The position numbers and the translations under genes are program-made. This document shows, piece after piece, positions 1-9,159 of a DNA stretch of 64,000 nucleotides. The stretch is from an uncultured Paracoccaceae bacterium (GTDB taxonomy: Bacteria > Pseudomonadota > Alphaproteobacteria > Rhodobacterales > Rhodobacteraceae): NCBI GenBank assembly GCA_947503965.1, contig CANNFU010000001.1, positions 496,001 to 560,000 of the forward strand, written 5' to 3'. How positions within the stretch are numbered: position 1 is the stretch's first letter; the number at the start of each line of letters is the position of its first letter. Below the pieces are notes generated by a model, which was not told where the DNA came from, made no database searches, and was given only the letters and a program-made list of their open reading frames with translations.

Positions 1-599
<599 letters not shown>

Positions 600-617
600 C
601 CCGACCCGAGGAGCGAC

Positions 618-1541
618 TTGGCCAAGGATAGACACAGCGAAGATTACATTGGCCCGATCCGCCGCCTGCTGGTCGGGGTGCTTGTTCTTGCGCTGATCGG
701 CCTTTTCCTGATCTGGCGGATCGACAGCCCACGCGTCGAACGGCTGCGTGCGCAAGCCATTGATACATTCGTGCCATCCTTCGAATGGGCGATGGCCCCG
801 ATCAACGGGGTCATCAACCTGATCAGCGACTTCGAAAGCTATCAGCAGTTGCGCGCCCAGAACCAGGATCTGCGGCGCGAACTGCAACAGATGAAAGCCT
901 GGAAAGAGGCCGCACTGCAGCTTGAACAGGAAAACGCCAAGCTGCTTGATCTGAACAATGTCAGCCTTGATCCGCAACTGACCTATGTGACCGGTGTGGT
1001 GATCACCGATAGCGGCTCACCCTTCCGGCAGTCGGTGCTGGTGAATGTGGGCGCACGCGACGGGATCATTGATGGCTGGCCCACGATGGACGGGATCGGG
1101 CTGGTGGGCCGGATCGCCGGTGTTGGCCAGAATACCAGCCGGGTCATGTTGCTGACGGATACGTCCAGCCGGATCCCGATCACCATCCAGCCATCCGGGC
1201 AGAAGGCGATCCTTGCCGGTGACAACACGCTGAACCCGCCGATTGAATTTCTTGAAGACAGCGCAATGGTACGGCCCGGCGACCGTGTCGTATCGTCCGG
1301 TGATGGGGGTGTTTTCCCGGCGGACCTGCTGGTGGGTCAGGTCGCCCTTGGCACTGATGGCCGTTTGCGCGTGCGGCTTGCCGCCGATTACCAGCGGCTT
1401 GAATTCCTGCGCGTCCTGCGATCCCAACCGCACGAGGATATTCCTGATCCCACCGATCTGCTGGCACCCGAGGCCGAATTCTTCGGCCCCGCGGCCCTGA
1501 CCCCATCGGCCCTGACCACAAGCGAGGTGGGCGATGGCTGA
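618..1541 (+). CDS. mreC: Rod shape-determining protein MreC
   Basis: MreC is a bitopic inner-membrane protein whose periplasmic beta-domain links MreB filaments to PBP2 and activates it. The 307-residue product has a short basic N-terminus, one membrane segment (about residues 17-35), a coiled-coil stretch rich in Q/E/L (about 70-105) and the MreC beta-barrel region with GARDGI and a GDGGVFPADLLVG-type motif. The start is TTG at 618, preceded by GAGGAG at 608-613; no better in-frame ATG lies nearby. The 3' end overlaps mreD by 8 bp, implying translational coupling. The C-terminal 30 residues are Ala/Pro-rich and probably disordered. Confidence 0.95.
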   Translation: MAKDRHSEDYIGPIRRLLVGVLVLALIGLFLIWRIDSPRVERLRAQAIDTFVPSFEWAMAPINGVINLISDFESYQQLRAQNQDLRRELQQMKAWKEAALQLEQENAKLLDLNNVSLDPQLTYVTGVVITDSGSPFRQSVLVNVGARDGIIDGWPTMDGIGLVGRIAGVGQNTSRVMLLTDTSSRIPITIQPSGQKAILAGDNTLNPPIEFLEDSAMVRPGDRVVSSGDGGVFPADLLVGQVALGTDGRLRVRLAADYQRLEFLRVLRSQPHEDIPDPTDLLAPEAEFFGPAALTPSALTTSEVGDG

Positions 1542-2073
1542 ACGCGCAGATGCCCGCACCTGGATGAACCGCGGCATATTCATGCTGCTGGCCTTCATGA
1601 TCATCGTCGCACAACTTGTGCCGCTGGATATGCGGCCGATCGGCTGGGCACCGCCTGATCTGCTGCTTGTGATCACCCTTGTCTGGGTCGCACGCAAACC
1701 GCACTATCTGCCAGTTTTTGTCATCGGCTTTCTGTTTCTTGCTGCGGATTTCCTGTTCCAGCGGCCGCCGGGCCTGTGGGCGGCGCTTGTCGTGATCCTG
1801 ACCGAAACCATCCGCCGCCAGAACCGTGAATTCCGGCAAATGCCGATCATGGTGGAATGGGGCACGATCACCTTCGGCGTCATCGCGATCACCCTTGTTA
1901 ACCGGCTTGCCCTGTTCGTCACCATGGTCCCGCAAGCCCCACTGGGTATGACCCTTATTCAAATGATCGGCACGATACTCATTTACCCACTTGTCGTGGT
2001 AATCGCGCATTTCATATTCGGGGTCAGCCGTGCCGCCCCGGGTGAAATCGGCAGCCGAGGACAGCGCATATGA
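1534..2073 (+). CDS. mreD: Rod shape-determining protein MreD
   Basis: MreD is a small polytopic membrane partner of MreC in the elongasome. The 179-residue protein has about five hydrophobic segments and the family's PPDLLL motif near residue 40 (after 'IGWAPPDLLL'). It starts inside mreC (8 bp overlap) and its stop overlaps the start of mrdA by 4 bp (ATGA), so the four genes are translated as a block. MreD sequences are poorly conserved; the assignment leans on topology, size and position between mreC and mrdA as much as on motifs. Confidence 0.93.
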   Translation: MAERADARTWMNRGIFMLLAFMIIVAQLVPLDMRPIGWAPPDLLLVITLVWVARKPHYLPVFVIGFLFLAADFLFQRPPGLWAALVVILTETIRRQNREFRQMPIMVEWGTITFGVIAITLVNRLALFVTMVPQAPLGMTLIQMIGTILIYPLVVVIAHFIFGVSRAAPGEIGSRGQRI

Positions 2074-4010
2074 AACGCCCCCCGAAGGATATCATCGAAA
2101 GCGCCCGCATCATCAGCAGGCGGGCCTTGGTCATGGGCGGGGTGCAACTGGGCGTGATCGGCGCGCTGGGATGGCGGCTGCGCTCCATGCAGGTCGAACA
2201 GGCCGATGAATTCCGGCTTCTGGCAGAAGAAAACCGGATCAATATTCGCCTTTTGCCGCCGGCACGCGGTCTCATCTTTGACCGCAACGGGGTGCCCATC
2301 GCGGATAACGAACAGAATTACCGGGTCGTCATGGTCCGTGAAGATGCAGGCGACGTGGGCGAGGTGCTCGCCAAGCTGACCGAGATCGTGGAAATCGACC
2401 CTGACGACCTGATGCGTGCGATGGATGAAATGCAGCGCCGCTCCCCCTTCGTTCCCGTCACAATCGCCGACCGTTTGTCGTGGGAGGATGTGGCCCAGAT
2501 CAACCTCAACACCCCTGCCCTGCCCGGCATTCAGGCGGAGGTGGGTCTCAGCCGTGTCTATCCTTGGGGCGCGGACCTTGCTCACGTGGTCGGCTATGTC
2601 GGCCCCGTCAGCGACTATGACCTAGGCCGGATCGAAGACCCCGATCCGCTGCTGCAAATCCCGAAATTCCAGATCGGCAAGACCGGCGCGGAAAACAAGC
2701 TCGAACAAACCTTGCGCGGCAGCGCTGGCACCCGCCGGATCGAGGTGAACGCCGCTGGCCGGATCATGCGCGAACTTGACCGGCAAGAGGGCGACCCCGG
2801 CAAGGATATCCAGCTGACCATCGACAGCCGCCTGCAATCCTATGTGCAGGCCCGCATGGATGGCGAAAGCGCCGGGGCCGTGGTGATTGATCTTGAAAAC
2901 GGCGATCTGCGCGCCGTCGCTTCTGCCCCGGCCTTTGATCCGAACCTGTTTGTACGCGGCATCTCAACAACCGACTGGAAAGCGCTGAACGAAGACAAAT
3001 ACCGCCCGCTGGCGGCCAAGGCCGTGCAAGGCACCTACCCGCCCGGTTCGACCTTCAAGATGGTGACACTTCTGGCGGCCATGGAAGAAGGGCATGTTGC
3101 GCCTGACGAAACGGTCTATTGCCCCGGTTTCACCGATGTTTTCAACATCCGCTTTCACTGCTGGAAACGTGGCGGGCACGGCAATATCAATCTGCACGAA
3201 AGCCTCAAGCAAAGCTGCGACTGCTATTATTACGAAATCGCCCAGCGCGTCGGGATCGACAAGATGGCCGAAATGGCCCGCAGGCTGGGCCTTGGCGTAA
3301 GGCATGACCTGCCACTGTCCGCCGTCGCCCAAGGGCTGGCACCGGACAAGAAATGGAAGGCCGAAGTGCGCGGCGAAGACTGGCGGATCGGCGACACCGT
3401 CAACGCCTCTATCGGGCAGGGTTATGTCTTGTCCTCGCCTTTGCAACTGGCCGTGATGATGGCGCGGCTGGCAACAGGGCGCGAGGTCACGCCGCGTTTG
3501 ATCAAACTGATCGACGGGGTCGAGCAACCATCTGGTCTGAGTGAAAGCCTCGGCCTGAACGAAAACACCCTGCGCCGTATGCGCGCCTCGATGAATGATG
3601 TCTGCAACCACCGACGCGGCACTGCCTATAGCTCGCGGATTGTGGACGAGGCGCATAAGATGGCCGGCAAAACCGGGACCAGCCAGGTCCGCCGCATCAC
3701 GCCCGAAGAACGCGCTGCCGGGGTGACCAAGAACGAAGACCTGCCTTGGGAACGCCGTGACCACGGGCTGTTCGTAGGCTACGCGCCCTATGACAACCCG
3801 CGTTACGCCTGCGCCGTCGTGGTGGAACATGGCGGCAGCGGGTCCCGCGCCGCAGCCCCCATCGCACGCGATATCCTGCTGCAAGCCCAATATGGCGGCC
3901 CGCCCCCGCTTGAGGCCTATCCGACAGCGATCCGCGACCAGATCGCCGAGCAACAGCGGCGCATCAACGCCCGCATCCCGCCCGGCGCACAAGGGCGCAA
4001 CCGGGTATGA
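2070..4010 (+). CDS. mrdA: Penicillin-binding protein 2 (elongation transpeptidase)
   Basis: This is the class B PBP that cross-links peptidoglycan during cylindrical growth. The 646-residue protein has a short cytosolic tail, one membrane anchor (about 20-38), a pedestal domain and a C-terminal transpeptidase domain. The catalytic SxxK is Ser327-Thr-Phe-Lys330 (in PPGSTFK), the SxD motif is SCD in QSCDCYYYE, and the KTG motif is at 534-536 (GKTGTSQ). Length is close to E. coli PBP2 (633 aa). It overlaps mreD and rodA by 4 bp each. RodA supplies the glycan polymerase activity for the same complex. All catalytic motifs are intact. Confidence 0.97.
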   Translation: MKRPPKDIIESARIISRRALVMGGVQLGVIGALGWRLRSMQVEQADEFRLLAEENRINIRLLPPARGLIFDRNGVPIADNEQNYRVVMVREDAGDVGEVLAKLTEIVEIDPDDLMRAMDEMQRRSPFVPVTIADRLSWEDVAQINLNTPALPGIQAEVGLSRVYPWGADLAHVVGYVGPVSDYDLGRIEDPDPLLQIPKFQIGKTGAENKLEQTLRGSAGTRRIEVNAAGRIMRELDRQEGDPGKDIQLTIDSRLQSYVQARMDGESAGAVVIDLENGDLRAVASAPAFDPNLFVRGISTTDWKALNEDKYRPLAAKAVQGTYPPGSTFKMVTLLAAMEEGHVAPDETVYCPGFTDVFNIRFHCWKRGGHGNINLHESLKQSCDCYYYEIAQRVGIDKMAEMARRLGLGVRHDLPLSAVAQGLAPDKKWKAEVRGEDWRIGDTVNASIGQGYVLSSPLQLAVMMARLATGREVTPRLIKLIDGVEQPSGLSESLGLNENTLRRMRASMNDVCNHRRGTAYSSRIVDEAHKMAGKTGTSQVRRITPEERAAGVTKNEDLPWERRDHGLFVGYAPYDNPRYACAVVVEHGGSGSRAAAPIARDILLQAQYGGPPPLEAYPTAIRDQIAEQQRRINARIPPGAQGRNRV

Positions 4011-5146
4011 GCTATTTAGAGTACAACACCAAGTTCACGCCGACAGGTTTCCGCAAACTCTGGTACCTGCACTGGCCGATCATCATGCTGTTGATCGCCG
4101 TGGCCTCTGCGGGTTTTCTGATGCTGTATTCCGTCGCGGGTGGGTCCACATCACCATGGGTCGAACCGCAGATGAAACGCTTCGCCCTTGGCATGGTGCT
4201 GATGATTGGCGTTGCAATGGTGCCTATCTGGTTCTGGCGCAACATGGCGTTCGTGGCCTATGGCGGCTCGATCGTGCTGCTTCTGGGCGTCGAATTCTTT
4301 GGCGAGGTCCGACAGGGCGCGCAACGATGGCTCGACTTGCGCTTCATGCTGCTGCAACCGTCCGAGCTGACCAAGATCACGCTGGTGATGTTTCTTGCGG
4401 CCTATTACGACTGGCTGCCGAACAACAAAACCTCACACCCGCTTTGGGTGGCATTGCCGGTGGTTTTCATTCTGGCACCCGTCGCGCTGGTGCTGAACCA
4501 GCCTGACCTTGGCACAGCACTATTGCTGCTGATGGGCGGGGCCACGGTGATGTTCCTCGCCGGGGTCCATTGGGCCTATTTCGGCACGGTCGTGGGCGCA
4601 GGCGTTGCAGGCATCATGGCTGTGTTCCAAAGCCGGGGCACGCCCTGGCAATTGCTGCAGGATTACCAGTACCGGCGCATCGACACGTTCCTCGACCCCG
4701 CCAATGACCCGCTGGGGGCTGGATACCACATTACGCAAGCCAAGATCGCTCTTGGCTCTGGCGGCTGGACCGGGCGCGGGTTCATGCAAGGAACCCAAAG
4801 CCGTCTGAACTTCCTGCCCGAAAAACACACCGACTTCATCTTCACCACGCTGGCCGAAGAATTCGGCTTTGTCGGCGCCTTCACCCTGCTCACGCTTTAT
4901 CTTTTGATCGTGGTATTCTGTATCATCTCGGCTCTGGGCAACCGGGACCGCTTTGCGTCACTTCTGACCCTCGGGATCGCGATGACGTTCTTTCTTTTCT
5001 TCGCGGTGAACATGGCGATGGTCACGGGCCTCGCCCCGGTTGTCGGTGTACCACTGCCACTGGTCAGCTATGGCGGCTCTGCCATGCTGGTCCTTTTGGT
5101 CGCTTTTGGTCTGGTACAAAGCGCGCATGTCCACAGACCACGCTAG
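4007..5146 (+). CDS. rodA: Peptidoglycan glycosyltransferase RodA
   Basis: RodA is the SEDS-family glycan polymerase that works with PBP2 in lateral wall synthesis. The 379-residue protein has about ten membrane segments and SEDS hallmarks: QPSELTK after TM4, NQPDLGTALL, and the C-terminal GLAPVVGVPLPLVSYGGS signature that closes the family. It is the last gene of the elongasome operon, overlapping mrdA by 4 bp. Downstream lies a perfect palindrome (5201-5221) that could end the transcript. The family and subfamily (RodA rather than FtsW) follow from the PBP2 partner and gene order. Confidence 0.96.
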   Translation: MSYLEYNTKFTPTGFRKLWYLHWPIIMLLIAVASAGFLMLYSVAGGSTSPWVEPQMKRFALGMVLMIGVAMVPIWFWRNMAFVAYGGSIVLLLGVEFFGEVRQGAQRWLDLRFMLLQPSELTKITLVMFLAAYYDWLPNNKTSHPLWVALPVVFILAPVALVLNQPDLGTALLLLMGGATVMFLAGVHWAYFGTVVGAGVAGIMAVFQSRGTPWQLLQDYQYRRIDTFLDPANDPLGAGYHITQAKIALGSGGWTGRGFMQGTQSRLNFLPEKHTDFIFTTLAEEFGFVGAFTLLTLYLLIVVFCIISALGNRDRFASLLTLGIAMTFFLFFAVNMAMVTGLAPVVGVPLPLVSYGGSAMLVLLVAFGLVQSAHVHRPR

Positions 5147-5200
5147 GGGCAAAGCACACGTCCGGAGGTCAAGCGCCGCTGTTACCACTCTGAATAACCC

Positions 5201-5221
5201 GTCCCGGACCTGATCCGGGAC
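5201..5221. repeat. Palindromic intergenic element, copy 1
   Basis: A perfect 8-bp inverted repeat (GTCCCGGA, 5-nt loop CCTGA, TCCGGGAC) lies between rodA and the next gene. A second copy is at 29459-29479. Over 24 bases the copies differ at three positions, two of which are partner bases that changed together (A-T here, G-C there), so pairing is maintained. This is the behaviour of a dispersed REP-like element acting as RNA or DNA hairpin. It may serve as a rodA terminator or 3' stabiliser. No insertion-sequence features accompany it. Confidence 0.75.
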
Positions 5222-5241
5222 CTCCCCCTAAGGCCGCCCAC

Positions 5242-6174
5242 ATGCTCAACATCCTCTTCTCCGCCCAACCCGACCGCTGGGACGAATACCAAACGCCGCT
5301 GAATACGGCCTTCGCCAAGGCCGGACTACAGGCAAACCTCGCGCGCGACCACGCCCCCGAAACCGTCGACTACATCGTGTTCGCCCCCAACGGCCCCGTC
5401 ACCGATTTCAGCCCCTACACACGCACCAAAGCGGTCATGAGCCTCTGGGCCGGCGTGGAAACCGTCGTGGACAACGCCACGCTCACCCAACCGCTCTGCC
5501 GTCTGGTCGATCCAAGCCTGACAAACGGCATGGTCGAATGGGTCACCGGGCACACCCTGCGGCATCACCTTGGCATGGATGAACATATCACCAAACAGGA
5601 CGGCATCTGGCGCAACTTCATCTACCCACCCGTCGCTGCATATCGACCGGTCACAATCCTTGGCATCGGCGCATTGGGGGCGGCTTGCGGACAGGCACTG
5701 CACAGCCTCGGCTTCCCCGTCACGGGGTGGAGCCGCCGCGCGAAAGACATCCCAAACATCCGCTGCCTGCACGGGGATGCGGGACTGACAGAGGCGCTCA
5801 GTGATGCGCAAATCGTCATCCTGCTCTTGCCGCAAACTCGCGAAACCGAAAACATCCTGAACGCAAAAAACCTTGCGCTTCTTGCCAAGGGTGCCTTCAT
5901 CATCAACCCCGGACGCGGGCCCCTGATCGACGATGACGCCCTGCTTGCGGCGCTCGACAGCGGGCAGATCACCCATGCCACGCTGGACGTGTTCCGCACC
6001 GAACCCCTGCCCCCTGAACATGCCTTCTGGGCGCATCCACAAGTTACCGTCACGCCCCATATCGCCTCAAGCACACGACCCGAGACCGCCTCCGAAGTGA
6101 TCGCCGAAAACATCGCGCGCGGCGAAGCAGGCAAGCCCTTCCTCTATGTGGTCGACCGCACCCTTGGCTACTGA
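5242..6174 (+). CDS. ghrA: Glyoxylate/hydroxypyruvate reductase A-like dehydrogenase
   Basis: The product is a D-2-hydroxyacid dehydrogenase that would reduce glyoxylate or hydroxypyruvate with NAD(P)H. It has 310 residues, typical of the short GhrA branch. The nucleotide-binding region carries GIGALGAACGQAL (about 142-154), followed by a WSRR segment suited to NADPH. The catalytic Arg is in NPGRGPLIDDDAL, and the late Glu/His pair is in TEPLPPEHAFW and VTPHIAS. It begins a new transcription unit after the palindrome; the AraC-type gene overlaps its 3' end. Substrate within the hydroxyacid family is inferred, not shown. Confidence 0.87.
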   Translation: MLNILFSAQPDRWDEYQTPLNTAFAKAGLQANLARDHAPETVDYIVFAPNGPVTDFSPYTRTKAVMSLWAGVETVVDNATLTQPLCRLVDPSLTNGMVEWVTGHTLRHHLGMDEHITKQDGIWRNFIYPPVAAYRPVTILGIGALGAACGQALHSLGFPVTGWSRRAKDIPNIRCLHGDAGLTEALSDAQIVILLLPQTRETENILNAKNLALLAKGAFIINPGRGPLIDDDALLAALDSGQITHATLDVFRTEPLPPEHAFWAHPQVTVTPHIASSTRPETASEVIAENIARGEAGKPFLYVVDRTLGY

Positions 6175-6793
6175 TCCACCTGATTTCATCCGCTGGACCA
6201 GCCGGATCACAAAGGCGCAGACCTTCACCGTTCTGCCCGATGGCTGCCGCGATATCCTGATCCGTGAAACAGCAACCGGCACGCAAATCACGCTGACAGC
6301 GCTTGATCTGCAACCGCGCCAAATCATGCTTTTGCCCGGCGACAGGATGACAGGGTACCGGCTGCGGCCCGGCTTGCAGATCGACCCCAGCAACCTGACC
6401 GAAACCAGCATCCCCGACGCGATCAGCCACGCCAGCCGCAAGCAAACGGACCTGAGCGCGGCAATCGCCGCACTCGGCAACAACAACACGCCAGCGCAGA
6501 CTATCGCCAGACAACTCGGCGTCAGCCTGCGCACGCTGCAACGGCATCTGGCAAAGCGCAACTTGCCGCCGCCGGACTTCTGGCGGTTGCTGGGACGGGC
6601 ACGCCGCGCCGCCATCGCGCTCGGCGCGGAGACACCCCTTGCTGATATTGCGGGACTATATGGCTACAGCGACCAATCCCACATGACGCGCGCCTGCCGG
6701 TATTGGTTCGGACACAGCCCCCGACAAATCCGCCAGAGCACCACGATACAGTCAGACATCAACCAACCCGCATTGGGAACGTGGAGACGATAG
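6146..6793 (+). CDS. AraC-family transcriptional regulator
   Basis: A 215-residue one-component regulator. The N-terminal part has the VLPDGCRDIL motif seen in small AraC-type sensors, and the C-terminal part (about 95-200) is an AraC double helix-turn-helix, with TIARQLGVSLRTLQRHL as the first and LADIAGLYGYSDQSHMTRACRYWFGHSPRQIR as the second, matching the family signature (motif shown in two pieces: LADIAGLYGYSDQSHM then FGHSPRQIR). It overlaps the upstream reductase by 29 bp from the ATG at 6146; a TTG at 6164 would reduce this to 11 bp and is an equally good start. Co-transcription suggests it may control the reductase gene. Ligand unknown. Confidence 0.85.
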   Translation: MWSTAPLATDPPDFIRWTSRITKAQTFTVLPDGCRDILIRETATGTQITLTALDLQPRQIMLLPGDRMTGYRLRPGLQIDPSNLTETSIPDAISHASRKQTDLSAAIAALGNNNTPAQTIARQLGVSLRTLQRHLAKRNLPPPDFWRLLGRARRAAIALGAETPLADIAGLYGYSDQSHMTRACRYWFGHSPRQIRQSTTIQSDINQPALGTWRR

Positions 6794-6970
6794 CCACGAT
6801 TCATAGGCGAGGCATCGAATTTCCGCTCTGAGCCCAGAGTTCTATGATTGCAATGGTGCAGCGAATGGCAGCTAATCCGCAATTGCACTGACCTTGCATT
6901 TATCAGCTAGAGTGTATTGGATCGTCAAGCGAATGACGCCTTGCAAAGTGTCGCAGACAGAGGGTGTTTT

Positions 6971-7531
6971 ATGACAGAGGACGAATTTTGGAACATCATC
7001 GAACTGACAAGGTCGGAAGCGCAACGTGATCAACTATCAAAGTTGACTGCTCTACTGCAACAAAGAGAGGCAGAGCAGATTGTGGCTTTCCAAGCTATAT
7101 ATGACATGGTGCATGAAAACGCATACCGCCACAATCTAGTTGCTGCCGCTGATTTGATAAATGATGGAATCTCAGATGATGGCTTTGACTATTTTCGTGA
7201 TTGGCTCATCTCGCAGGGTCGTGCTGTGTACGATGCGGCGCTTGCTAACCCAGATAGTTTAGCTGACGTGATTACATCCGAGTATGTCGAATTTGAGCTT
7301 TTCAGATCTGTGGCCCATGATGTGTATCAGGCCAAAGTTGGCGGCAATATATATGATGCGCAGGCGGATGCGTCGGTTCAGCCGATCGAACACGATGAGG
7401 ATGATCCGGAATTTGACGAGAGCGATGTAGAAACCAAGTTTCCACGCCTTTTCGAGAAGGTGCACCAGATACGAGCTGAAAGGCCACCCGACACATCGGG
7501 ATGGTTTGAGAAGGTGATGTTCTGGAAGTGA
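6971..7531 (+). CDS. DUF4240 domain-containing protein
   Basis: A 186-residue soluble protein of unknown function. The family hallmarks are present: MTEDEFWNII at the N-terminus, a Tyr-containing central helix (ENAYRHNLVAAADLI), and DDGFDYFRDWLISQGR at about 76-91. The C-terminal third is acidic and probably flexible. I chose ATG 6971 because the family begins with exactly this M-x-x-x-x-FW block and AGAGGG lies at 6959-6964; an in-frame TTG at 6917 would add an unconserved tail. The gene is visibly more AT-rich than its neighbours (ATA, TTA and AAA codons), which hints at recent transfer. It stands alone. Confidence 0.88.
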   Translation: MTEDEFWNIIELTRSEAQRDQLSKLTALLQQREAEQIVAFQAIYDMVHENAYRHNLVAAADLINDGISDDGFDYFRDWLISQGRAVYDAALANPDSLADVITSEYVEFELFRSVAHDVYQAKVGGNIYDAQADASVQPIEHDEDDPEFDESDVETKFPRLFEKVHQIRAERPPDTSGWFEKVMFWK

Positions 7532-7795
7532 TCCTTGTACAGCAGATCCCTTGTTTTTTGGCCAAAATGGGCAAGAAATTTTATCGCCTAAGACTTCCTA
7601 TTTCGCTGAAAGACACCGCGCTCCAAACACATTGTTCCGGCAGCTGGACTAGTGGTATCGAAGGAAAAACGACCGCCCGCAGCTGACGCAATGGCTGTTT
7701 CTACCAAGCTCTGTATTGTCCACATGGCTGACCTTGCCACCATCTCGTTAAAATCCAAAGCGCCCAGACCGTTCGCACCTCACCTATCTTTAAAC

Positions 7796-8179
7796 CTATC
7801 CCATCACAGCCGAACATAACTCAATCAGATATCCATCCGGATCACTGACAGAACAGGTTGTCTGCCCCCAGGGCTGTTCCACGATGGGCTTTTCCAAAAC
7901 TGCCCCTGCCGCCACAGCAAGATCCAGATCACGCGCCACATCATCCGTCTCGAACGACAGCCCAAAGGCCGGGGATTTGGGTGATACGGCCATCGGTTCT
8001 TCTCCCAATTGCCGGATCAGGTCCTTCGCCGCAAAGGCCAGCTTTGTCTCTCCCGTCACCAGTTCCCCGTAATCCTTGCCCTCGTGCAGGAACGCGATCT
8101 CAAAACCAAAGGCGGCTTTGTAGAACGCCAATGCCGCAGGCACGTCATCTACGTACAAGATCGTATAGCGAAATTTCAT
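7796..8179 (-). CDS. VOC-family (glyoxalase/dioxygenase fold) protein
   Basis: A 127-residue single vicinal-oxygen-chelate domain. It opens with MKFRYTILYVDDVPAALAFY and closes with the paired VSDPDGYLIEL strand that is typical of glyoxalase/bleomycin-resistance proteins; a Glu in LIEL is the usual metal ligand position. Such proteins act as dimers; substrate cannot be told. The upstream gap (8180-8385) holds an unusual phased repeat array (8311-8362) that may be an operator for this gene. Confidence 0.87.
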   Translation of the reverse strand: MKFRYTILYVDDVPAALAFYKAAFGFEIAFLHEGKDYGELVTGETKLAFAAKDLIRQLGEEPMAVSPKSPAFGLSFETDDVARDLDLAVAAGAVLEKPIVEQPWGQTTCSVSDPDGYLIELCSAVMG

Positions 8180-8310
8180 GGCAAAAGACCTTCATCTGTT
8201 GATCGGGATCACAGTGCCACATCGCACCAGCATCCGTCTTGAAACATCGCGACAGCGTTCCTGCCATATCATGGACCGGCGATATGTTCCCGGGCGATGC
8301 GGAAGGCATT

Positions 8311-8362
8311 TGTACGTACCGTGTATGTACAAGATATGTACAGGTTCTGTACGCGATATGAC
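8311..8362. promoter_or_regulatory. Helically phased TGTAC direct-repeat array
   Basis: TGTAC occurs at 8311, 8326, 8337 and 8348, and a diverged TGACC follows at 8359. The last four start exactly 11 bp apart, roughly one helical turn, so all boxes face the same side of the DNA. The first box is part of GTACGTAC. It lies 132-183 bp upstream of the VOC gene start. The periodicity suggests cooperative binding of a regulator; no factor can be named from sequence alone. Confidence 0.5.
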
Positions 8363-8385
8363 CGCGCCCCGAACCACGTTGACGA

Positions 8386-9159
8386 TTACCGCAGCCTTGG
8401 CGGCTTGTCCGGGTCCATGCCCGGTGCGGCGGGTGCTTGCGGCGTCACAGGTTCCGGCAAATCGAACCGCAATCCGACCTTTGCCAGATGGGCCGCCAGC
8501 GGATCAGCAGCGCGGGCAAACATCACGTCCATCACCCCTGCTTCGATCCCTGAAAAGGTCAGCGCCTCACCGGCGGCAGAGGCCAGCGCTTTTTCCGACC
8601 CGTCCAAAGCGTCAATGAAAACAAGCACATGTCCCTTCGCACCATCGTCATAGGTCGCTGCCGCCAGATAGGCAAACCGCGCCAGGCCGCCTGCAATCGC
8701 CAGCTTGCGATCCAGTCCGGCAACCACGGCTTCTGGCACATGGGGGGCCGCGATTTCGGTTAACCTAGCCTCGGTCTCTGCGGGACCATGCGACAGGGTT
8801 TGCACCAGCCAATCCACAGCCTCTGCTGGGATCAGCATCGCCGAAGGCGCAACATCCAGATTAAGGGCCAGCCCAATTCCTTGCCCGGCCAACATCCCTG
8901 CCAGATCACGCCCGGGCAAACCCGCATAAGGGGCCACGCGACCCACGAATTGGGACAGGCGCTCCTCGCGGTCGAAGACTAGCGTAAATCTTTGATTTTC
9001 AATCTCAAATAGCTCTGGTTCGATCTGATTTCCTGCGGGCTCACCGTCCAGAAGCATGAACAGTTCTGTATCTGCAAGACGTTCATAAAACCGCAGGCGC
9101 GCCGCATCGTCATCCGGCGCCGCGTCCATCACCGCATGGGCATCGTCCAGGTCAGTCAT
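8386..9159 (-). CDS. SseB-family protein
   Basis: A 257-residue soluble protein resembling SseB N-terminal-domain proteins: a short LDDAHAVMDAAPDD helix, then FYERLADTELFMLLDGEP and an FTLVFDREERLSQFVGR strand-turn block characteristic of the family. Function is not established. I chose ATG 9159 because it gives an ATGA overlap with the upstream glycosylase-like gene; the frame stays open upstream but would add an unlikely 30-residue tail inside that gene. The last residues are Pro-rich. Confidence 0.8.
   Translation of the reverse strand: MTDLDDAHAVMDAAPDDDAARLRFYERLADTELFMLLDGEPAGNQIEPELFEIENQRFTLVFDREERLSQFVGRVAPYAGLPGRDLAGMLAGQGIGLALNLDVAPSAMLIPAEAVDWLVQTLSHGPAETEARLTEIAAPHVPEAVVAGLDRKLAIAGGLARFAYLAAATYDDGAKGHVLVFIDALDGSEKALASAAGEALTFSGIEAGVMDVMFARAADPLAAHLAKVGLRFDLPEPVTPQAPAAPGMDPDKPPRLR

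Noticed and set aside
2964-3992. A 342-codon minus-strand frame inside mrdA
   Set aside because: Antisense to a PBP2 gene with all catalytic motifs intact; no family resemblance.
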